Below the pieces are notes generated by a model. The model was not told where the DNA came from. It searched no databases and saw only the letters and a program-made list of their open reading frames with translations. The position numbers were made by a program, and so were the translations under genes. Source: Chara braunii (taxonomy: Eukaryota > Streptophyta > Charophyceae > Charales > Characeae). From it: a DNA stretch of 64,000 nucleotides. Shown here in pieces: positions 33,422-43,532 of this stretch. Location of the stretch: assembly GCA_003427395.1 (NCBI GenBank), contig BFEA01000034.1, forward strand, positions 2,485,098 through 2,549,097. The letters run 5' to 3'. Each line of letters begins with the position of its first letter. Position 1 is the stretch's first letter.

Positions 33422-34299
33422 GATTCGGAATGATTAAAGCGCGGAGAAGTTGAAACACAGTCTGGTTGATTTCCTCAGCCAAACCATTGGCTTCGGGATG
33501 TCGCCCAGATGTCATGAATAGTTTGAGGTCAGGGAGTTGGGACGTGAAGTCCCTCCATTCGGTATTTATGAAGCGCGGATCCCGATCATTCAGTTGGGGC
33601 ATAAGATGACAAAGGAATCAAATTCAGAAATTTAGAGATTATGAAGCGCGGGTCCCAATCACTCACAAGAGTTTTCGGGGTTCCGAACTGCAGAATGTAC
33701 TTCTGTTTGAACTCACAGATCACCAATTCAGTTGGGGCATGGGATGGCAAAGGAATCAGATTCAGAAATTTAGAGAAGCGGATAACAATCACCATGACTT
33801 GCGAGTAGTCATTCTTGCTTATCTTTCCCATGTCAGTGAAGTCGACGAAGATGGACTCCCCGGGTCCATCGGGAATGGGAAGGGGTGTGAGTAGCCCGAT
33901 GGACTTTTGTCTATAGAGTTTGATTCGTTGACAGACTTGGCATTCAACCACAAACTTTTCAGCCGATCCCTTCATACCGGGTCAATCAAACTATCTTAGT
34001 AGGTTTTCGTACGTCTTTGCCATGTCGAAGTGCCCGCTCCGACCATGAGCCAAGTCCAAGAAGTGCGTGTGGAGAGGCTCATGGTTGGGTACACACAAAC
34101 GGTCGTGATTCCCATAGCGTCGGAAAACCAGTCCTCCATATTCGTGAAAATCAGGTTGACTGTTGGGGTCAGCCTGTAGTTGCTCAAGGATAGGATTAAG
34201 GTCCGGATCCTTGGCAATATATTCTACGATCTCCTCCAATTTCTTTCGAAGGTCGTAGGAACCCAGAAGGCAAGTCATGTACTCAAGGTGGTGAGACAA
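33422..34299 (-). pseudogene. Integrase zinc-binding domain and core, internally duplicated
   Basis: HTHFLDLAHGRSGHFDMAKT and VECQVCQRIK form the H-H-C-C zinc domain. FVDFTDM, LVSDWDPRF and the HPEANGLAEE block carry the D-D-E residues. Frames change near 33,980 and 33,595. The segment SKFLNLIPLPSHAPTE reappears after SDWDPRFI as SKFLNLIPLSSYAPTE, followed by a second DPRFI, so about 150 bp are duplicated with an internal deletion. Integrase function is lost. Confidence 0.85.
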
Positions 34300-35463
34300 C
34301 GCATCAGCAACTCGATTATAACAACCCTTTTTATGTCTTAGTTCAAAATCAAAATGTCAATCTCATGGAACCAGCGAGTGTTTCCAGTGGTCCAAAACCA
34401 TACGCAAACCATAGAGCTCGTGCATGTACGTGGAAGTAGCTACCTTTTCGCGGGGCATGCATTTGCTGTAGTACTCGAGCGGCCGCAAGCCGTCACTGTC
34501 ATCTTGTTGCAGCACTGCGCCAATCCCGTATTGGCTAGCATTCGTAAGGACTACGAATGTTAGTTTGGAATTTGCAATGCGGAGTACAGGGTAACTTACC
34601 AAGGCCTCTTTCAATGCTTGAAATGCGGTCTCACATGTTGCATCCCATGCGTAAGGTATATTCTTACTAGTCATTCGGGACCATAGGCGACCAACAATAG
34701 AGAATCGGGGCACAAACTTCCAATAATATGACGCGAGACCAAGGAAAGGACGCAGTTCGCGAATGTTTGCGGGTTGTGGCCAGTCACGTATGACTTCAAC
34801 CTTAGTTGCCTCAGGCTCGAGGCTTGCAGCAGACAACCGATGCCCGAGATAGATGACGTTATCCCTCCCAAACTCAGATTTCTCGAAGTTGAGATGAAGT
34901 TGCGTTTTCTTGAGGATGGTGAACACTTCCTCAAGGTGCTTCATGTGTTCCTCGATAGATTTACTTAAGATCATAATATCATCGAGATACACTACCACAA
35001 ACCGACCAATCTGTTCGCGGAGGACTTTGTCCATAAGGCTTTGAACGGTGGCTGGTACGTTCGTGAGGCCAAAGGGCATTACAGTAAATTCGTAAAGCCC
35101 ATCGCGTGTCTTGAACGCAGTTTTGTGCTGGTTCGCCGGATCGACTTCAATCTGGTGGCATACAGACTTAAGATCGATCTTGGAGAATACCTTGCACCCA
35201 CCGGCAGCATCAAGCAAGTCATTTATGTGTGGCAACAGATATGCATTATTTCTACTGATTCGGTTTCGACTGCGATAATCGATACACATACAAAGCTCGC
35301 CTCCTTTCTTCGGGACAAACAAAACAGGTGCATCAAATTCAGATTCACTAGGTTTGATCCAACCCTTGTCGATCATTTTGTCGATTTGTTTCCGGAGTTC
35401 CTCCAACTCGCCGGGTCCCATTCGGTACACGCAACCCTTTGGAGGAACAGCACCTTCGACCAA
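34300..35463 (-). pseudogene. Reverse transcriptase (intact core) and RNase H (damaged)
   Basis: A 366-codon open frame (35,463-34,363) contains the full RT: WIKPSESEFDAPVLFVPKK, CMCIDYRSRN, FSKIDLKSVCHQIEV, HKTAFKTRDGLYEFTVMPF, the YLDD catalytic motif in VVYLDDIMILSKS, and the connection LGHRLS...RPFLGLASYYWKF. RNase H starts TFVVLTNASQYGIGAVLQQ, where the usual TDAS catalytic Asp is Asn. After DHWKHSLVP the frame stops, and RHKKGCYNRVADALS follows at about 34,300-34,330, so the middle of RNase H is deleted. RT copies element RNA into cDNA. Confidence 0.95.
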
Positions 35464-35484
35464 CTCGATGGTATGTCTGACTGA

Positions 35485-36190
35485 TCACGTGGGGACTCCA
35501 CGTGGTTTAGCCTGAACTTCCGGGAATCGGTCAATTAGGTTTTGGATGCTTGTTGGGACCGGTGGGGGTGAAGGATCAGCAAACGGATCACCTAGATCTG
35601 GTCGCAGATTACGATTGGAAGCGACCAAATTTGAAGTAGAATCATTTGGACTAGTAGTGGGTAGAGAAGTAGAAGTATTAGAAGTAGACTCATTAGATGA
35701 AGTAGGATTGATACTAGCCGCAAAAGTAGATGGTACATGAGTAGGGCGAACATAGGCAATATACATTTGTCCGTCCTCTTTGTGCTTGCACCACTTTTTG
35801 CAGAATTGCATGGCGTTGCGAAAAGTCACTGGGGATTCGCGCTTCTCATCCAAGAGAACGGGAAGCTCGTTCCCTTGAGCATCTTTGATCATGAAAAGTG
35901 ACTCATTCCACTTGGTCCATTCGCATTGGGGCTGCAACCAGCCCAATCCAAGGATTGCGTCGAAGGGACACTTGTCAAGGACATAGAAGTTCAGTGCATG
36001 GGTGACTGTCTTGTCCTTGTCAAAGGTAGTGCGCACACCTTTGACTACATGTGTAGATGAGACAAATTCCTGGTTTCCTACTTGAGTCCGGCAAGGGTTC
36101 TACAGAGCCACTTATTTCATCCTCAAGCCCACTTTGCATATCCCGTGTGGTGACATAAAGTTACTCGTTGCACCACAATCAATCAAGACA
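35485..36190 (-). pseudogene. Aspartic protease and linker, broken
   Basis: VLIDCGATSNFMSPHGI near 36,125-36,175 holds the D-x-G-A-T active site (the usual DSGATSNFIS). Two TAA/TAG codons follow before THVVKGVRTTFDKDK. CPFDAILGLGWLQ is the conserved ILG segment. A Ser/Thr/Asn-rich linker and IQNLIDRFPEV lead to RT. A frameshift separates the active site from the upstream gag frame. Confidence 0.85.
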
Positions 36191-38054
36191 CAGAGATAGC
36201 GGTGGTTTACGAGAAGTTTGAAGGATCGACTTCACCGTCCCTTGAGCACGTTCATGTTTCATCTCAGCCCAATGCTCTAAGTAATAATGGAAGTCAACCG
36301 TCTCAGACTCCTCCCAAGGCTTAACATACAAAGCATGACAGGCTTCAGCCTTGGAATCAGCAGATGACGGGGCTTCAAGAGAGGACTGCTGATCTGCATC
36401 AGATTCAGTCTCCCTTGCCGTAGAGGGTGCTGAAGCCAACTCTACGTCCGATTCTGGTTTCCCTGCAGCCTATAGCAATCTTATACCTTATGGTTCGTTT
36501 TCAAGTAATGCAGGTAACTCCCTTCTTCATTCTAGCCTTCCATTCAGCCTCACTGATCCGAAGGTCTACCCAAGGTTTAGTAGTTGCATCCTCCGGTTTG
36601 GCTGGGATTTTGGCTCCCTTTAGAAGTGCGGCGAAGCTCCTTACTGAATTCCTGTTTTTGTTTCCCTTCCCATGGACAATCTTTTTAAAGGCACATAATT
36701 TATCATCATCATTATTCATGTCAACCTCTTGAGTTGAAGAGCAGGCTGTATCAGCGTCTTGTTCTTGGTCGTCGCCAAGACTGGGGTCGTCTGCTTCGGC
36801 CTCCGTTTCCCCTTCCAACAAGTGAAGCAAAGCTAAGCGATTGTTGTCACGAAATCGCCCGTGAATAAAAGACTTTTTGTTGCCTGCTGTTGTAAGGAGG
36901 TCTCCTGCCTCCAAACTGACTGCATCCTTCATTAAAGAGAACCAATCAGTATAACCGAAGAAATCCCTGTCTAGGCGATTAGTCAAGTGAGTGGGAACCG
37001 TACCTTTAACTACATCTAAGCATGATTGCGCAGTCAGCTTCAATCCTGGCGTTGCAAAGAGCTTGCTGGCATGCAATTGCAATTTATGCATGGTGCCCTG
37101 CCACTTGCTGCGCGTGAGTTCATCAAGTTGTATCCTTACCCTTGCAGCAACATGTGGGTCCTTATATTATGCAACGAGTGTGTCCTCCAGAGTGGTGACC
37201 GGCGTGACTTTAAGCCACTGGGATAGGTTGATCTTTGCGTACCTAGCTTGCATGGCTTGGACTTCAAGGAAGCCCCTTACGACAGACTCGATGTTGGTCC
37301 CCAGGATGACTGGCTTACTCTTTGAGTGCCTTGTACTTCAAAGTACGCTCTCATGGAGTTGATCCAGGACTCAACGTCCTCCTTGCCGTCATACTTGAAC
37401 GGTATCATCACCGCCTTCCTGTCCATGTACGGACTGCCATAGTTGGGTCCAGCTATTGCTGCTGGATCCAATCCCAGGGCTGCGGCAGTTGCAGAACTTC
37501 CTGCGCTTCCACTTGTAATGACAGTGGGAACTGCACCTGTCGCAGGTTTTGACTGAATCACCAGACTCATCGAAGAAGACTGAGAAGAAGGAGAGGAATG
37601 GAAGGGTGCAAAGGTAGAACAAGGAAGAGAACTTGAGAGTGGGGTCTGATGTATGGCTGCCATTTGCGGGATTTGATCATGGTGCTCTTTGGCCATGTCT
37701 TCTATTTGAGTACGCATCTTACTGAGATTTACTCATTTCCTCAAGTAACTGGGACTTCACACTTGCAAGTTCGTTGAGCAAGTGGTAATCAACGAGAGTA
37801 CGTACATACACAACCAGATCTTTCTTAAGGTCAGCATCAGATACATTCGGAACAATTTGAAAAATGGCCTCAAGTTCATCAGCAATTGTTTTCCGCGTTT
37901 CCTCTTCCGCCTTCTCCTCCTCAGCCAACTCTTTCTGATAGAGGGCCTCATACAGCGGTTTATCATTCTCATTCGCTGCATTCATGCGGGCCTTTAACAT
38001 ATCCGAAAGTTTGGTCGGTGCCATGTTGGAACCACTAGTTCCTTCAGTTGTCAT
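36191..38054 (-). pseudogene. gag of chromovirus 2, broken
   Basis: The first ATG of the conserved part is at 38,054 (MTTEGTSGSNMAPTKLSDML). A charged helical region follows, then, after a frameshift near 37,718, a linker and VMIPFKYDGKEDVESWINSM, typical of the gypsy capsid start. A further frameshift near 37,280 leads to the capsid C-terminal part. Near 36,500 KGVTCIT, a TGA and KR..IRYKIAIGC look like a ruined CCHC zinc knuckle. The last piece (36,439-36,179) bridges to protease. Gag normally packages the element RNA. Confidence 0.8.
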
Positions 38055-38576
38055 GGCTTCTCTTGCCCTTTTCTCTTGTCCGAGCGTCTCGACGGGCATG
38101 TAGTGGACTTCAGCAAAAGAAACAGACCAAAAGTACAGAGAAGAAGATAGAACTCCTAGTCGGAGCGACAAATATTTGGACTAGAGAGCAACCAATAAAA
38201 ACAAATCAAAGAATACAATGTTCAGAAGAGAGTTCCGGTTCCGCGTTCAAGTCCGGTCAGACCAAGTACAAAATCCCCTTGAGCCTAATCCAACCCGCAC
38301 CGTCAAAGTACAGCAAACCAGACTACAAGTAACATCATACAGCAATGGAGAATTGAGTGGTGTATAAGGTGCAGGTCAAGCATTGGATTGTGTGTCATCA
38401 GTCTGACAAAGCATCTCAGCTGAGATCCCCTCGGCAGCGAGGGCTCTAATAAAAAAGAAGATTATTGTATCCTAGACAGAACACAGAGTGACACTGCGTC
38501 AACAGATTTGGGTCCCAAAGGCCCTTCTTGTTTGGGCCCAGTCCCACTGGGTCCACTAGATCCCAAGTAGGTCGTG

Positions 38577-38857
38577 ACCAAGTCCCAACCAAGGAAAGTA
38601 CCTCAAGGTCCTACTTTCTGCCTCTACCGTACTGAAAAACGAATTTCAACTTCAAGAGAGAACCTACAGACTACATCCATTCACAAATGAAAAAATTAAT
38701 GGCTGTCTCTTATACACATCTAGATGTGTATAAGAGACAGGCCAAGACCCAACCAAGGCGAGTACCCCAAGGTCCTACTTTCTGCCTCTACCGTACTGCA
38801 AAAATGAATTTCAACTTCAAGAGAGAACCTACAGACTACATCCATTCACAAATGAAA
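38577..38857. repeat. Near-identical direct repeat split by a sequencing adapter
   Basis: 38,577-38,693 and 38,741-38,857 are nearly the same about 117 bases (both contain CAAGGTCCTACTTTCTGCC and CTACAGACTACATCCATTC) with a few mismatches, and the adapter sits exactly between them. Confidence 0.9.
38703..38740. other. Nextera mate-pair junction adapter (contamination)
   Basis: CTGTCTCTTATACACATCT followed directly by its reverse complement is the two Tn5 mosaic ends of a Nextera mate-pair junction. Read through in one frame it gives VSYTHLDVYKRQ, a known contaminant peptide in sequence databases. It is not genomic. Confidence 0.99.
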
Positions 38858-39500
38858 ATACAAAGCATTGTAGAAAGATGTGGCTTTCAAAGCAAGATAC
38901 TTCATTTCTACATCCAGAAGGTTAGTAAGTAGTAAGCACACCAATGCACACAACCAAGACTTCAGAGGAGTAGGAAAGAAACCCAAAAGTACCGCAACAA
39001 GACAAACAATGCCATGCACGCATACATGGGCGACCCTTAGGTGCACGACACTTACATGAGTGGCCCAGACTCTGAGATGAAGTATAACACACCCCCTTTC
39101 CTCATGTAGTCTTCCTAACCCTATTCGCTACCTCTACACTAGTGTCCTATCATGTAGGAGGGTCTCACTTCCAACACCAGTGTGCAACGCCGGATGCCCA
39201 GCTGATGCTGGAGAACAAAGTAGTAACTTGCAGTCCGTAGAAACAGAATGTCTACTTCCCTCAAGATCGCCTACTTGAGGGAAGCCCTCAAGTCACCAAG
39301 TGTCTCCCTTAGGTCAGATTCCAGGTGCGAGTGCCTCTCACTGTCGACTCTCTCAACTGTCGCATGAAGTCCTCTTGATGTGTCTCGCCACCACTTACAT
39401 ACTCACAATCAACCTGGTCAGGTTCAATGCCGACCCAGCATGACCTAACCAGGTGGGGGCAGCTTCCCTAAGCCACGCTGCCCCACTTCCCACTTCTAAC

Positions 39501-39552
39501 CAACCCTAACCCTAAGTGGTTAGCCCTTACCACTTAGGTTAGGGTTAGGGTG
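39501..39552. repeat. Telomere-like inverted repeat
   Basis: CCCTAACCCTAAGTGGT and ACCACTTAGG-TTAGGG(TTAGGG) face each other around TAGCCCTT, forming a strong hairpin made of TTAGGG-type units. It lies in the chromovirus leader close to the PBS. Confidence 0.85.
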
Positions 39553-39584
39553 GGTAAGTCAACTCTCACCAGCAAGTAGAATCC

Positions 39585-39596
39585 GCTCCGATACCA
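39585..39596 (-). promoter_or_regulatory. Primer-binding site (initiator tRNA-Met type)
   Basis: Minus-strand TGGTATCGGAGC starts one base after the LTR end (CA). It differs at one base from the usual plant element PBS TGGTATCAGAGC, which pairs with the 3' end of initiator tRNA-Met. Confidence 0.9.
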
Positions 39597-39597
39597 A

Positions 39598-40812
39598 TGT
39601 TATGATCCTGGCCAATTTCGAGATACACATTCATCAGATAGTATAATGTCGTCCAACTGCAGAAAGAAATGAATGAACTTGAGAGGAGAGAGAGGGTAAG
39701 AAGAAGAAGAATAAGAAAGAAAGAAGAAGAAGATGATGTACACCAGCATAGACAAATGACAAAGCTCTTCTTCGTCGTCCAACACTCTCCTCCTCCTTTA
39801 CTCCTCCTCTCTTACTCGTACAAGAAATAATAGTTCAATGTTGAATGGCTGATCCAGAATCATGTCCGAGTTCCTCTTCTACTGCAGGTATCACTTGAGG
39901 TCCACCATAGCCATGGCCGCCTCCCTCACTCTTCACTCTCATAGGCCGAGGCTATGGTGGACTACTGGGCCTTGCCCTGATATCCAAAGGACAACCCAAG
40001 GCAGCTATGGCTGCTCCAGCTCAGGCTGCCATGCCTGACTCTGCCTCGAAGCTTCTTGGTGTGGCTCTACCCCCGCTGGGGTCTTCCTGCTGCAGCGCCC
40101 ACCAAGGTGATGAAGATGACTGCCACCATAGGCGCTCTTCGTCCTCCTCCGTGCCCTTGCTTCTTCCCCAGCAGCGCTGCTCCAAGCTAGCGCTGCTCCA
40201 GCCAGTGCTCCAACCAGTGTGTCGCCAAACTTGCACACGGACAATGAGGCTGGGCTCTTCGCCCGGCCTGGAGATATAGCGCGGCCTGCTTGCCGCTTGG
40301 GCAGTGACTTCCAGGCTGCTCGGCCTTCCCAGCAACCGGTACCTCCTCCCTTTCGGAGGGAATCATCATTGCAGACTCTGATATTGCCCGTACAGGCCTA
40401 GACTCAGACTGGTTGGACTGGTACCCGCCTAGACCTAGCCTACAACTACTGGGCCTCTCAAAATGCCACCTTTGTCTTCTTCCGCTCGGCCTCCAGTACC
40501 CGCACATCTACCTCTTCGGGGTGCAGTACCGGCCTACCTGCTACTTGAGTGTTTTTCCCCCGCTGCAATCCCTCAATATCACGGGCACAGGTAAGTACCG
40601 GCCCTGAGGGCCCAACGAATGGGCAAGTACCCTTGCGGGTCACACACACACTCAAGCCAACCAGCACTCAGACAGACATCAGACCAGCAAGCATGCACAC
40701 GCACACAGACATGCAGAACTTAGTGGCAAGGGGGAAACTCAGCAAGGCATTCAGCCCGTGAGCAAAACTCAGAAATCAGCTGTGTCTCAGTCCGTGTTTG
40801 GTCGGGTCATCA

Positions 40813-40814
<2 letters not shown>
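39598..40814 (-). repeat. 5' LTR of chromovirus 2
   Basis: Starts on the minus strand with TGTGATGACCCGACC at 40,814 and ends with ATAACA at 39,598. It is about 25 bp longer than the 3' LTR because of several indels. Confidence 0.95.

Positions 40815-40899
<85 letters not shown>
40815..40899. repeat. Microsatellite (GT)n(GA)n abutting the LTR
   Basis: GT units start directly at the LTR boundary and change to GA at about 40,881. A module GTCTCCAACC...GAGCAAAATCGAATTAATC...CTAGAACATGG follows to 41,030. Confidence 0.98.
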
Positions 40900-41121
40900 C
40901 CAGATAAGTCTCCAACCTCGCAGCTGGCGTCATGCTACATCCATCGATAGTATGAGCAAAATCGAATTAATCTTCCTCTAGAACATGGATGAGCAAAATC
41001 GAATGAATCTTTCACTAGAACATGGAAATGTACACTACCTGGTTGAATATGGCCGACAGCTGCCATACAACACTTTCTGTAATAGACAGCGCAGTGCGAA
41101 GCAAAAAAAGACCCCGTTCAT

Positions 41122-41251
41122 AAAGCCGCGCCAACACCAACCCAAAAAAAAAAATGGCCGTAAACAAAAAACCACGTTGGGGCCACAAAGCCACGCCAAC
41201 ACCAACCCAAAAAAAAAACGGCTGTAAACAAAAACCGCGCCGGGCCCACGG
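41122..41251. repeat. Two-copy tandem repeat, 65 bp
   Basis: AAAGCC(G/A)CGCCAACACCAA, CCC, A-tract and GGC(C/T)GTAAACAAAAA occur at 41,122 and 41,187, followed by the start of a diverged third unit. Confidence 0.9.
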
Positions 41252-41360
41252 TGCACCGGCCCCGCATGGGAAAAAGGTCTCAGCGGGACGCATCACACGA
41301 GACCCGCTGTTGCCTTTAAGAGTATAGGGATAATCAGGACTCTGGGAGCGCACCCTGCCC

Positions 41361-41413
41361 ATCTGGCAAAATGGTACAGTGAGACTGTTTATCACAAGTT
41401 CGAATCCAGCCAA
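41361..41413 (+). other. tRNA-like sequence
   Basis: TGGCAAAATGGTACAGT resembles a D-arm/box A, and CAAGTTCGAATCCAGCC contains a good box B (GTTCGAATCC). The spacing is about 34 bases, shorter than in an intact tRNA. Likely tRNA-derived; no acceptor stem seen. Confidence 0.4.
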
Positions 41414-41533
41414 AATCAGTGGATACCCTAGGAGCTACCTCCTTACCCTCCTTCAACAACTCTGGGAATGGATGATGCAAGAACTCCTGGTTCAACTGAT
41501 GGGGCCTATCCCTTTTTTACAGGGAGATGGCCT

Positions 41534-42199
41534 TTTTAAATAAATAAAAAATGGCTCCATCTATTGGTGGGGAGCTTCACCTGCTGGAAACCGGGTCCAG
41601 CGTCCCTTGACAACATGAATGGAAATAAAAGTGCCTCTTCACCACGAAAGGGCGCCAGATTCAAACAACATTACCCTAGCACTNNACCTTTATTATCTAC
41701 CCATCCTGCAATTACAGGCTCAACCCTAGTCTCAACTTTGTTTATTTCCATACCAAACACTTGAGACCAGACTCAGCTNTGAGAGNGAACNTCCATAGNA
41801 TTATTCATACCCATACCANGCTCNTGAGACCATACTCAAAGCTGAGGGGGGAAAGGGGTCTGGGAAATCCGATACTGGTCGTAAGGGGATTACTGGGTCT
41901 ATCACAGTCCAATCATTAAAAGCTAGGTAATAATCTCGACTCAGTTCCTCTTCTTCACTTCTCTTTGCCCCTTCCCATTTAACCTTCCCTATCTTTCCCC
42001 CATGGGTTCCTGCTAGCCAGCATTGGTTGAATCGTTGAATGTGTTGAAGTATTTCTTTTTGTGAAGATAAAAATTTTACCTTTTCCTTACACTGTTCCCA
42101 TCTTGAAATGATGTCTGTTTGTATTTGTTGTTTAACTGTGTCATTGAATTCAGGTCCATCAAGCCTTACTCCTTGAAGTTTGAACTGACCGGCCCCAGA
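41534..42199 (-). mobile_element. 5'-truncated LINE, copy iv
   Basis: From 42,199 downward the minus strand reads FKLQGVRLDGPEF, KQQIQTDIISRWEQ, FNQCWLAGTHGG, RDYYLAFNDWTVIDP, LRPVSDFPDPFPP and a stop. It then has a 3' UTR, tail repeat copy D (41,606-41,534) and an A-rich end. The C-terminal domain matches LINE i. The region 41,684-41,819 contains isolated Ns around a short direct repeat (CCATACCA...GAGACCA.ACTCA). Confidence 0.85.
41684..41819. other. Low-quality bases (scattered N)
   Basis: Single or paired Ns at about eight positions inside a short duplicated segment. This indicates collapsed or polymorphic repeat reads. Confidence 0.95.
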
Positions 42200-42346
42200 T
42201 TTTTTTTTTTTTTTTGGTTGAAAGCCCCTGTGTAAGCCGTCCACCCCGGCGGTGGTAAGAGAACTGTCCGAATTGAGGGCTATCTATTGGGCTGCTCCAT
42301 CTATTGGTGGGGAGCGGCACCTGCTGAAAACCGGGTCCAGTGTCCC
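42200..42346 (-). repeat. LINE 3'-tail repeat, copy E
   Basis: Minus strand starts GGGACACTGGACCCGG and contains CACCAATAGATGGAGC; its second half is more diverged (TTCTCTTACCACC). It ends in A16 (T-tract 42,200-42,215), directly joined to LINE iv. It probably belongs to a short LINE insertion reaching up to about 42,566. Confidence 0.75.
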
Positions 42347-42566
42347 ATTAAAAATAACATGGATCACGGGGATTGTTGTCTGTTGTTTCTGTGGCTGCGG
42401 CCATTTCTGTTAAGTACCCGAGGCTCTGATTATCCCATGGAGCTGCCAGTAACTTTTATCTATGACCCCAGCCCTGTTGCGGCAGCCCCCTTGTTCAGTG
42501 TTTCCCTGTCCGGCCCTTGGCACCCTTTAAGCCCTAAACCCTCATTAAACCCTTGCGCGGCATTCA

Positions 42567-42704
42567 TTTTTTTTTTTTTTTTTTAAACAAACAACCTGAG
42601 AGGATGCTAGGGGTGCTGGTAAGAGCAGACACCACTAGCATTTCCCAGGGAGCTCCATCTATTGGTGGGGAGCAGCACCTGCTGGAAAGCGGGTCCAGTG
42701 TCCC
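42567..42704 (-). repeat. LINE 3'-tail repeat, copy F
   Basis: Best-preserved copy: GGGACACTGGACCCGC, TTTCCAGCAGGTGCTG, CTCCCCACCAATAGATGGAG, and the hairpin GCTAGTGGTG...CACCCCTAGC, followed by A18. Confidence 0.85.
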
Positions 42705-43532
42705 TGAACATTTAGTTTGCTTCTTCAAACAAATATGCAGTTGTAATGACAGCCAGAAGGCGGCCTTATCTGCAAGCGTTGAATTTTGGCAGGCAGCATT
42801 ACGCATCAAACGGAGCTGCTTGCCTACCTTACAGCCTACTTCTAGCTTAATCCTGTTCCGTATCGTTCATTGCCGGTTTTGTAGTTGTTGTTTTGGTTGT
42901 GGTCTGCATGCTTTCACAGATCAGGGCTCCATTCTCCCTCGGGGCTGCCAATGTTACTCTTCCCTGCCCTTTTGGAGATCTGTGTATTCAGACCACGACT
43001 CAGACCCAGAGTCGCCCAATGTCATGATTTGGGGCTCACCGCCCTCATCTGTGCTCGACCAGGTCAATTCTGGGTGTCCACAGCCCCCCATTCGGTGTTG
43101 TTATGTCTGTGTCCTCAATACTTCCTTGACCCCTCAACCCTTCTGTTGTCCGTCGCAGGATGGTTCATGGTGACTTGGCGCCTCCCGTGCTGAGTGGCAT
43201 GTAACCGCAATGTTGACATCGTTGTGATCGCAGTCCTTTTTCCAAACCCTGCTGTTACGCAGCCCCTGCAGTCCCTTCTTCTCAGTCCTGCTTCGTATCT
43301 TCGTAGAGTTGTGTACTCGTCTCATTAGACTGTGATGGACCCGTGATGATCGGAATGTTGAGGTGCTGGGGAGGCGACTGGGGAACCTGAGAGGGCGGTG
43401 GGGGAGGAGGGGAGGGCGGTGGGGGAGAGGGGGGGGGGGAAGGGACAGAATGGGAAATTGCCCCGGGGGATGGGTCGGTGCACTATCTGCAACAAGCACG
43501 AAGTTTGTTGGGAGGTAGGGGACCTCGAAGCA

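Larger units (their letters stand above)
38055..39597 (-). other. 5' leader of chromovirus 2 (contains an assembly artefact)
   Basis: Non-coding sequence between PBS and gag. It contains the adapter at 38,703-38,740 with near-identical flanks, and a telomere-like inverted repeat at 39,501-39,552. Commas-free short frames here are not supported as genes. Confidence 0.7.
30464..40814 (-). mobile_element. Ty3/gypsy chromovirus 2, LTR to LTR, inactivated
   Basis: Two direct LTRs (30,464-31,655 and 39,598-40,814) bound a minus-strand interior with PBS, gag, protease, RT, RNase H, integrase, chromodomain and PPT in canonical order. The LTRs differ by several indels and many substitutions, so insertion is not recent. 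RT is intact; gag, PR, RNase H, IN and chromodomain are broken. A retroposon of about 0.9 kb interrupts integrase. The 5-bp flanks (AATTG at 30,459-30,463 and CGTGT at 40,815-40,819) do not match, so no target-site duplication is seen. Confidence 0.95.
40900..41533. other. Gene-free stretch between chromovirus 2 and the LINE nest
   Basis: Holds the microsatellite-linked module (40,900-41,030), the 65-bp tandem repeat (41,122-41,251) and a tRNA-like segment (41,361-41,413). No coding region is supported. Confidence 0.6.

Noticed and set aside
42553-43173. 206-codon plus-strand frame beginning with Phe run
   Set aside because: Starts in the complement of a LINE poly-A tail and reads the LINE tail and 3' UTR in antisense.
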